Origin: Microbacterium sp. LWH13-1.2
Lineage (GTDB): Bacteria > Actinomycetota > Actinomycetes > Actinomycetales > Microbacteriaceae
Reading direction: 5' to 3'
DNA length: 64,000 bases
Assembly (NCBI RefSeq): GCF_038397735.1
Contig: NZ_CP151635.1
Span: 3,596,001 to 3,660,000 of the forward strand
Part shown: positions 58,695 to 64,000 of the stretch, one piece after another
Layout: every line of letters begins with the position of its first letter
Position numbering within the stretch: position 1 is the first letter of the stretch
Translations under genes and position numbers: made by a program
Notes under the pieces: model-generated
Told to the model about the DNA's origin: nothing
Databases searched by the model: none
What the model saw: only the letters and a program-made list of their open reading frames with translations

Positions 58695-60191
58695 ATGGCA
58701 GAGGTCACGACGTCCGGCGACATCCTCGCCGAGGCGCGAACTCACTATGAGAACGGTGAGTCCGCCAAAGCTCAGGAACTCGTCCTGTCAGCCTGGATCG
58801 AGCTCCTCATCGACGGGTATGTCTCCCAGACGGACACGCTGCTTGCGCAGCTGCCTGATGCCCTCTCAGACGATGTTGACGTTCTCTCGGTTCGCGCATG
58901 CTGCGCGCGTCTTCGTGGAGACCGGGACGGGGCTCTGCTACTCGTAGCGCGAGCGCGAGCTCGCCGATCAGATACGGATGAATCGCCCCTGTTCTCGTTG
59001 TTTCTCGAAGACGACGAGAACTTGCTCTACACCGCCGTAACTCGAAGCCTCGAAGTGATCATGGCGGGGACCGTTCGGGGAAGATCGCACGCGTACGCCG
59101 TATATCTGGTGGGTTGGACCCTGCTTCGGCTCCGAAAAGACCCGATGAAAGCGCATCAACTGCTCGAAGCCGCGCGTGCAGATGCCGAACTCCGTGGCCT
59201 CAAGACGCTGTCGTCCCGTGCGGCCACAAACAGAGCGTTTGCTCTGGCGTTCGCCGGTCGATTCGGAGACGCGCTACAGATCCTTCGATCTACGCCTATC
59301 CTGCACGGCGAGTGGCGGATGTACGACGGCGGTATTGAAGGGCTCACCAGCGCATTCGTCCACTACTGGCGCGGCGAGCTCGACGCCGCACAGATCACAC
59401 TGGACGCTGTCATCGCCGAGAACAGCGAAACACCCTATGGGCATCTCGCTCGGGTGTTCAACGCTTTCGTTACCGCACGAATCGGCGGACCGCATGCTCA
59501 AGCCATCGCGCACCTCGAGCTGCGGCGTCTCCCGGAGCACACGTCCCTCGGCGTGCCGTGGCGTGTGTGGAGAGCGACGGCCGAATGCGTCCTGGCGGAG
59601 GCTCATGGCCGGACCGATACTGCGGTACGACTGGCCAAGTTCGTACTCGCTGCTGATGACGTCCCTGTTGCGCGTATGATCGCCGCGAACGTCATCAGGT
59701 CGTCAGGCGATAGCCACGGCGCGCAGAACGCGCTGGAAGGATTCGACCCCCAGCGCACTCCCGGCTACCTCACCGCGTTCGTCGAGATGACGCGTGCCCT
59801 GATGGCGAACGACGCCGGGCTCGATAACGCAGCTCACCTCCGCCTCGAGAGGGCGCTCGACGCGGCCGCGGCCGAGTCTGCTTACCTCCCTTTCCTCATC
59901 GACTCGCCCGGTGCCCGAGAGCTTCTGGCCCAGCATGCGTCGTGGGGGTCAAGCCACGAAGCGGTGATCGGCTCCCTCCTCGCCCGACGCTCCGATTCCG
60001 TCTCTGCTCGTGACCGAGAACTCTCCCCGCGCGAACAGCAGGTGCTCGAGTACATGCGCACGTCCCTGCCTGCATCGGAGATCGCAGAAGCCCTCTTCGT
60101 GTCAGTGAACACAGTGAAGACCCATCAACGTGCCATCTATCGCAAGCTCGGAGTCGCCAACCGACGTGAAGCCGTAAAGTACCGGCTATGA
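58695..60191 (+). CDS. LuxR-family regulator with helical N-terminal region
   Basis: A 498-residue regulator. The C-terminus, about residues 437-498, is a LuxR/GerE HTH: LSPREQQVLEYMRTSLPASEIAEALFVSVNTVKTHQRAIYRKLGVANRREAVKYRL-type sequence. The first 430 residues are alpha-helical and TPR/MalT-like (YENGESAKAQELVLSAWIELLIDGY; FAGRFGDALQILRS) but lack the P-loop of LAL/MalT proteins. So it may sense a protein or small molecule with this solenoid. Its stop overlaps the DUF202 gene start (ATGA). It is the only transcription factor on the island, hence the likely binder of the 19-bp dyads. Confidence 0.85.
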   Translation: MAEVTTSGDILAEARTHYENGESAKAQELVLSAWIELLIDGYVSQTDTLLAQLPDALSDDVDVLSVRACCARLRGDRDGALLLVARARARRSDTDESPLFSLFLEDDENLLYTAVTRSLEVIMAGTVRGRSHAYAVYLVGWTLLRLRKDPMKAHQLLEAARADAELRGLKTLSSRAATNRAFALAFAGRFGDALQILRSTPILHGEWRMYDGGIEGLTSAFVHYWRGELDAAQITLDAVIAENSETPYGHLARVFNAFVTARIGGPHAQAIAHLELRRLPEHTSLGVPWRVWRATAECVLAEAHGRTDTAVRLAKFVLAADDVPVARMIAANVIRSSGDSHGAQNALEGFDPQRTPGYLTAFVEMTRALMANDAGLDNAAHLRLERALDAAAAESAYLPFLIDSPGARELLAQHASWGSSHEAVIGSLLARRSDSVSARDRELSPREQQVLEYMRTSLPASEIAEALFVSVNTVKTHQRAIYRKLGVANRREAVKYRL

Positions 60192-60553
60192 CCGGAAACG
60201 CGGCTCCCGGGCCAGAACGCGAAGACACCGATCCACGCTTCATCTTGGCGAACGAACGCACACTCCTCGCGTGGGCACGGACCATCATCGGCCTGCTCGC
60301 GGGAGGAGTCGCACTGCAAGTGGTCGACTTGCGGATGAACGACGCTCTGACCTTCCTCGCATCCGTCGTGCTCATCATCACCGGGTTTCTCGCGGCGCCC
60401 GCCGCCATCCTGCACTCCCGGAGCGTTGATCGCGCCATCCGTGACGGACAACCAGCGCCACGCGATCACGCCGCGCTCGTCCTGACCGTGATACTCGCCT
60501 TTGTCGGAGTCGTCGTGCTGGCGGCAGTCCTCGCCGCCCGGTTACCTGCCTGA
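60188..60553 (+). CDS. DUF202 membrane protein
   Basis: A 121-residue YidH/DUF202 protein. DPRFILANERTLLAWARTIIGLLAGGVALQ at about residues 15-44 is the family signature with the first membrane helix; two more helices follow (ASVVLIITGFLAAPAAIL and VLTVILAFVGVVVLAAVLAA). Function unknown; DUF202 genes often occur in pairs, but only one is seen here. It is translationally coupled to the LuxR-type gene (4-bp overlap) and convergent, 4 bp apart, with the ATPase gene. Confidence 0.87.
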   Translation: MTGNAAPGPEREDTDPRFILANERTLLAWARTIIGLLAGGVALQVVDLRMNDALTFLASVVLIITGFLAAPAAILHSRSVDRAIRDGQPAPRDHAALVLTVILAFVGVVVLAAVLAARLPA

Positions 60554-60557
60554 CTCG

Positions 60558-61667
60558 TCAGTCCCGCATCGGCACATCGACGTCCGATCCGCCCTCGACC
60601 GTGATTCTGGCTCCCATCTGCACGCGCTGCGGCTGCGGAGAGAAGCCGCCCGCGAAGATGGCTTGGCCCTGCCCGAAGTCGGTTGCTTGCGCGAGCAGCT
60701 CGGAAGGAATGAATCCGAACGCCTCAGCCAGGGCCGCGAGATCGTTCGGGGCATTCATCCGCATGATCGCGACGTTGTCGCATTGCGACAGAGCGTTCGG
60801 ATGAATTTTGGAAGGGCGCTGCGTGGAGAGGACAAGCCACAAACCAAACTTCCGGCCTTCTGCAGCGATCTGAACGATACGTTCCGTGAGAAGACGGTCC
60901 ACTGGCGTCGAGGGTTCGGGACTGCACAAGTTATGCGCCTCGTCGATCACGATAAGCCGCGGACGGCGCTTGTCGCGCTGCTCCCACAGATGGTCCAATA
61001 CCGCGAGAGCGGCAGCCTTGAGTTCGCCCGGCTCGCGGAAGGCACCCAGGTCGAGCACCGTCGCGTCGTGCTCCTCGTCGATGACGTCGCAGGCGTCGCG
61101 GTCGCCCCACGCCCACAGGTCCCATTCCGCCGTGCCGAGGTTCTCCAGCCGCATCGCGAACCGACGGCGGTCGGGATCGTCGTCCCGGCGCAACCATTCG
61201 TCGAACTGTTCCCGAACGGGGGCATACTCCTGAAGTTGCTTGCTGACACGTAGCGCCGCGTTGAAGGACTCCGGCTCTGAGACGGGGTCGAGCTGCATGA
61301 TCGCCGCCCGGCTACGCATGGGGAGATCAATGAACCGCACAGTCAACGGCTCGTGTCCTGTCGGACCCAATACCCGCACCGAACGCTGGGCCCATAGGTT
61401 CGCAACTTCGGTAGCGGTGTCGGCGCGAGCCTCGTGGAAGCGAACGAAGTCTGAGTTGGGGTCCAGAATCACCACCGGCAAGCGTGTCGCCGCGATCAGC
61501 TGCTCCAGCACGACCCCCAATGCGTATGTCTTCCCCGAACCACTCTGCCCGCACCAGAAAGTGTGCCGATTGAACTTCGCCGGGAGGAGTTCTGCTGGCT
61601 CGCGCGCATTTACCTGAGCGCCAATGACGAGTCGTGAGTTCACGCTCCGTACGCTAGCGAAACTCAC
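60558..61667 (-). CDS. HerA/DUF87-like P-loop ATPase
   Basis: A 369-residue ATPase of the HerA-FtsK superfamily. Walker A is GQSGSGKT at residues 40-47, Walker B RLIVIDEAHNLC about residue 240, and VLSTQRPSKIHPNALSQCDNVAIMRMN is the sensor and arginine-finger region typical of HerA/VirB4-like DUF87 proteins. The residues FVRFHEAR and LEPxSEPESF-like segments lie between. Such enzymes move DNA or act in defence systems with a nuclease partner; no NurA or other nuclease gene is adjacent, so the role is open. A perfect 19-bp dyad lies upstream. Confidence 0.85.
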   Translation of the reverse strand: MSFASVRSVNSRLVIGAQVNAREPAELLPAKFNRHTFWCGQSGSGKTYALGVVLEQLIAATRLPVVILDPNSDFVRFHEARADTATEVANLWAQRSVRVLGPTGHEPLTVRFIDLPMRSRAAIMQLDPVSEPESFNAALRVSKQLQEYAPVREQFDEWLRRDDDPDRRRFAMRLENLGTAEWDLWAWGDRDACDVIDEEHDATVLDLGAFREPGELKAAALAVLDHLWEQRDKRRPRLIVIDEAHNLCSPEPSTPVDRLLTERIVQIAAEGRKFGLWLVLSTQRPSKIHPNALSQCDNVAIMRMNAPNDLAALAEAFGFIPSELLAQATDFGQGQAIFAGGFSPQPQRVQMGARITVEGGSDVDVPMRD

Positions 61668-61694
61668 GTCCCCGATCCGAGCGACGCTCCAAGC

Positions 61695-61713
61695 CTCATC
61701 CGTGACGGATGAG
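61695..61713. promoter_or_regulatory. perfect 19-bp dyad in the ATPase/SHOCT gap
   Basis: CTCATCCGTGACGGATGAG is a perfect 9-1-9 palindrome, 28 bp upstream of the ATPase start codon and 100 bp before the SHOCT gene. It matches the two dyads at 58050 and 58101, so all three probably belong to one regulon. Confidence 0.65.
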
Positions 61714-61813
61714 AAAGTGTGCCGTCAGCTAGCACCCAACGCGGCACATGCCAGCATCGAAGCGCTGCACTCTCCCCAAGAACACCCAACACTGATCAAC
61801 GAAGGACACCACC

Positions 61814-62236
61814 GTGCGTATCGCCGAAGCAACCGCTGCCTACGAGTACCAGGGATTCTGGGGCTCATTCTGGGACATCATCTGGTGGTTCCTGTTGGTC
61901 TTCGTCCTCATCTCTTACCTGTTCGCCCTTTTTGCTGTCATCGGCGATCTGTTCCGCGACCGCAAGCTCAACGGATGGTGGAAGGCGCTCTGGATCGTCC
62001 TTCTGATGTTCGTCCCGGTTCTCACGATGCTGGTCTATCTGATCGTTCGCGGCGACGGGATGGGCCACCGCCTCGTCGACGAGACGACTCGCTTCCAAGA
62101 GGAGCAGGACAACTACATCAGGTCGGTGGCGTCAACGGGTCCCGCCGCTGAGATCGCCCACGCAAAGTCCCTGCTCACCGACGGCGCGATCACTCAGGCG
62201 GAGTACGAAACGCTCAAGACGAAGGCGCTCAGCTGA
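61814..62236 (+). CDS. membrane protein with PLDc_N-like helices and SHOCT domain
   Basis: A 140-residue protein. Two membrane helices (IIWWFLLVFVLISYLFALFAVIGDLF and WWKALWIVLLMFVPVLTMLVYLIVRG) flank a basic FRDRKLNGWWK loop, as in PLDc_N/YvlC-type proteins. The C-terminus, AAEIAHAKSLLTDGAITQAEYETLKTKAL, is a SHOCT domain, a short oligomerisation motif. The GTG at 61814 has GAAGGA 7 bp upstream. No enzymatic activity is expected; stress or membrane organisation is plausible. It is divergent from the HerA-like ATPase and shares the 19-bp dyad region. Confidence 0.87.
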   Translation: MRIAEATAAYEYQGFWGSFWDIIWWFLLVFVLISYLFALFAVIGDLFRDRKLNGWWKALWIVLLMFVPVLTMLVYLIVRGDGMGHRLVDETTRFQEEQDNYIRSVASTGPAAEIAHAKSLLTDGAITQAEYETLKTKALS

Positions 62237-62670
62237 CATAAGGCGCGCTCGCCTGCGGACTGCCGATATCGATCGTTTGCGGCCGGGTAACTGTGGTGGT
62301 GCTTGGGAAGCGCGACACGCCGAGCGTCGCCCCGCCGTAACCCCCTGTCGAAACCATAGGGCACCGAAACGGGTGGTGTATGGGTTTCGGCGTACGTTCT
62401 GCCAACCACCATCCCACCCGTATCCGGGTCCAGAGATTGCCCTTTCGACCGTCGTCGTGCATGAGTCCGCCTGACGATCTGAGTTTCCCCGCGATCCCAG
62501 CTGGCGTCATTGCCGATTCGAGCTGAGGCTGCCCCAGCGCTCTGCTTTAGATCGGACTCAGTCCGGTTCAACGTCGTGTAGTCCGATGTAAAGCGTCTAG
62601 TCCGATCCAAAGACGCGATTCACACGAAATCTCTTGACATCCATCTCACTCAGGCATAACGTACAACCAA
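62237..62670. other. 434-bp non-coding stretch with repeats and a promoter
   Basis: No gene is supported. The first 300 bp contain a minus-strand frame of 93 residues (62229-62510) with no motif. From 62543 to 62615 lie four copies of an AGTCCGAT-type element, two inverted. From 62634 a clear promoter begins (TTGACA at 62634-62639, TAACGT at 62657-62662, 17-bp spacing) that serves the ArsR gene at 62671. Confidence 0.6.
62543..62615. repeat. right boundary repeat cluster
   Basis: GCTTTAGATCGGACT at 62544-62558 is nearly the inverse of AGTCCGATGTAAAGC at 62580-62594; ATCGGACT-C-AGTCCGGT spans 62551-62567; another AGTCCGATCCAAAG starts at 62599. The 16-mer at 62580-62595 is identical to that at 51342-51357. 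Confidence 0.75.
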
Positions 62671-62678
62671 ATGGTTGC
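62634..62678 (+). promoter_or_regulatory. sigma-70-type promoter and operator of the ArsR gene
   Basis: TTGACA at 62634-62639 and TAACGT at 62657-62662 with 17-bp spacing put the transcription start at about the ATG at 62671, so the mRNA is probably leaderless. CAACCA-AA-TGGTTG at 62665-62678 is a perfect dyad over the start codon, a likely autoregulatory operator. Confidence 0.6.
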
Positions 62679-63066
62679 ACAAAGAGAACTGAGCGAAGCG
62701 GAGGTCGACCGTGTGTTCCACGCACTGGCGACGTCGACCCGGCGAGACATCCTGCGCCGGACGATCGAGCGGGAGCAGTCGGTCTCGACCCTCGCCTCCG
62801 AGTACGAGATGTCGTTCGCCGCGGTGCAGAAGCACGTGGCCGTGCTCGAAGCGGCGGATCTCATCGTCAAGCGCGCCGAGGGACGCGAGCGGCTCGTCCG
62901 CGCGAACCCCGAGATGATCGCCCGCGCCAGCGCGCTCCTCGCCCGATACGAAGAGCTGTGGCGGTCGCGCATCGCACGGCTCGATGACCTGCTGGCCGAG
63001 AAGCCGGCGGATCGCACCAGCAACACCGACACCACCGAAGATCCACGAACCGAAGAAGGAGACTGA
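62671..63066 (+). CDS. ArsR-family transcriptional regulator
   Basis: A 131-residue winged-helix repressor. VDRVFHALATSTRRDILRRTIEREQSVSTLASEYEMSFAAVQKHVAVLEAADLIVKRAEGRERLVRANPE-type sequence is the HTH_20/ArsR module found next to AHSA1 genes throughout actinobacteria. There is no metal-site Cys pair. An acidic tail follows (TSNTDTTEDPRTEEGD). The next gene starts 1 bp after its stop, so the two form an operon. The dyad over its start codon suggests self-repression released by an unknown signal. Confidence 0.92.
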   Translation: MVAQRELSEAEVDRVFHALATSTRRDILRRTIEREQSVSTLASEYEMSFAAVQKHVAVLEAADLIVKRAEGRERLVRANPEMIARASALLARYEELWRSRIARLDDLLAEKPADRTSNTDTTEDPRTEEGD

Positions 63067-63067
63067 C

Positions 63068-64000
63068 ATGCCCGTCACGGATGTCACCACCGATGCCGAC
63101 AACCTCACCATGACCGTCGTCGCCGATTTCGCGGCGCCGATCGAGCGGGTCTGGGCCGCGTACAGCGACCCGCGCCAGCTCGAGCGCTTCTGGGGTCCTC
63201 CCGGATGGCCGGCCACCTTCACGAAGTGGGACCACACGGTGGGCGGCAAGGCCAACTACACGATGAACGGCCCCCGCGGCGAGAAGGCCTCGGGCACGTG
63301 GGAGTTCCTGCGCATCGATGCCCCGCGCGGCTTCGAGGTGCTCGACGCGTTCGCCGACGAACAGGGCACGCCCGACCCCGACCTGCCCTCGATGAGGATG
63401 GTCTTCTCGTTCGAATCGACCGCCGAGGGCACGCGCATGGTCACCACGAGCCACTTCGCGTCTGCCGATGCGCTGGAGCAGGTCGTGTCGATGGGCGCGG
63501 TCGAAGGCACGAAGCTCGCGATGAGCCAGATCGACGCCGTGCTGCAGGACCTTCGCGACTACGCACAGGGCAGGGGCACGCAGGTCGAACTGCTCGACGA
63601 CACCCACGTGCGCATCACCCGGCTCGTCGAGGGTCCGCGCGAGCTGGTCTGGCGTGCCCACAACGAGCCCGAGCTCATGAAGCAGTGGCTGCTCGGCCCC
63701 GACGGGTGGGAGATGACCGAGTGCATCGTCGCCGCCGAGGTCGGCCAGACGTACCGCAACTCGTGGGCGCCGGTGGGCGACACCGAGGGGCAGCCGTTCG
63801 GCTTCGAGGGGGAGGCGCTGCTGATCGACGCACCTCGCCGGTCGGTGCAGACCGAGCGGATGATCGGGATGCCGGTCGAGACGTTGAACGACCTCAACCT
63901 CTACGAAGAGGACGGCGCGACGCTGATCACCCTGCTGATCGAGTACCCCGACAAGGAGACGCGCGACATGATCCTCGCCACCGGCATGGCCGACGGCATG
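63068..64000 (+). CDS. tandem SRPBCC (AHSA1-like) protein, 3' truncated by window
   Basis: The frame is open to the window end; 311 residues are visible. Two AHSA1/START-like domains are seen: residues about 15-155 (VVADFAAPIERVWAAYSDPRQLERFWGPPGWPATF) and about 175-311 (ITRLVEGPRELVWRAHNEPELMKQWLLGPDGWEMTEC), each with the opening strand-helix and the W-G-P/LGP loop. Such proteins bind hydrophobic ligands; the activity is unknown. The ArsR gene 1 bp upstream is its probable regulator. Start ATG at 63068 is supported by GAAGGAG at 63055-63061. Confidence 0.9.
   Translation, partial: MPVTDVTTDADNLTMTVVADFAAPIERVWAAYSDPRQLERFWGPPGWPATFTKWDHTVGGKANYTMNGPRGEKASGTWEFLRIDAPRGFEVLDAFADEQGTPDPDLPSMRMVFSFESTAEGTRMVTTSHFASADALEQVVSMGAVEGTKLAMSQIDAVLQDLRDYAQGRGTQVELLDDTHVRITRLVEGPRELVWRAHNEPELMKQWLLGPDGWEMTECIVAAEVGQTYRNSWAPVGDTEGQPFGFEGEALLIDAPRRSVQTERMIGMPVETLNDLNLYEEDGATLITLLIEYPDKETRDMILATGMADGM

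Larger units (their letters stand above)
51333..62615. mobile_element. putative genomic island bounded by direct repeats
   Basis: A 16-nt sequence, AGTCCGATGTAAAGCG, is present in the same orientation at 51342-51357 and 62580-62595. At each place it is joined to an ATCGGACT-N-AGTCCGAT dyad. Between them the DNA is visibly less GC-rich, with one broken gene, about 750 bp of non-coding DNA and accessory genes; outside them core-type genes resume. No integrase or transposase was recognised inside, so the element may be a decayed or non-autonomous one. The boundaries are an inference. Confidence 0.42.

Noticed and set aside
62229..62510. 93-residue minus-strand frame with many His, Gly and Thr
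   Set aside because: No motif, no ribosome site and odd composition; it overlaps the end of the SHOCT gene.
1..64000. tRNA, rRNA, CRISPR arrays or an intact transposase/integrase
   Set aside because: I looked for cloverleaf ends, repeated spacers and DDE or tyrosine-recombinase motifs and saw none; short tRNA-like signals could be missed by eye.

Overview
The window is very GC-rich, densely packed chromosomal DNA from an actinobacterium, most probably Microbacterium or a close relative in the Microbacteriaceae. The evidence is base composition, GTG/TTG starts, a DUF7882 protein (a family I know mainly from Microbacteriaceae) and sugar ABC importers without their own ATPase. No tRNA, rRNA, CRISPR array or complete insertion sequence was seen.

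1-16.5 kb is mostly housekeeping and transport: the end of panB, MFS exporters with local regulators (ArsR-like, Xre, PadR), an extra methionine aminopeptidase, a GT2 glycosyltransferase, a UbiB-family kinase, a BCCT osmolyte transporter, an NAD(P)-binding DUF2867 protein, CsbD, an MHS-type symporter, and two MarR regulators beside a DUF7882 gene. Two promoters here, and probably a third, share one MarR-like operator.

17.9-31.4 kb is a catabolic cluster of unknown substrate. It holds an ABC importer, an alpha/beta hydrolase, an HpcH-type aldolase, an SDR, two histidinol-dehydrogenase-like enzymes (one resembling sulfopropanediol dehydrogenase HpsN), a double SnoaL protein, a bicupin, a nitrilase, and LacI and LysR regulators. 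Five copies of a TGCATACGYATAC operator tie three transcription units to the LacI protein. An SDR follows. 32.4-39.3 kb is a fructan/sucrose operon (LacI, SBP, two permeases, GH32, fructokinase) with two matching palindromic operators.

39.5-48.7 kb is an Ynj-type cluster: a radical SAM protein, a YnjBCD-like ABC transporter with the permease split in two, a VTT/TVP38 membrane protein, a CDP-alcohol phosphatidyltransferase (YnjF-like), a MerA-like flavoprotein and a methyltransferase. A zinc alcohol dehydrogenase (ADH-A type) and a Cmx-like drug exporter with a hairpin leader follow.

51.3-62.6 kb looks like an acquired island. Its composition is visibly less GC-rich, it has an exact 16-nt direct repeat at both edges, a gene broken by an in-frame TAG, a SulP transporter, two tandem DUF1254 proteins, a lipoprotein, a LuxR-type regulator, DUF202 and SHOCT membrane proteins and a HerA-like ATPase. 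A 19-bp dyad (CTCATCCG-N3-CGGATGAG type) recurs in two of its promoter regions. The window ends with an ArsR regulator and a tandem AHSA1 protein that runs off the edge.
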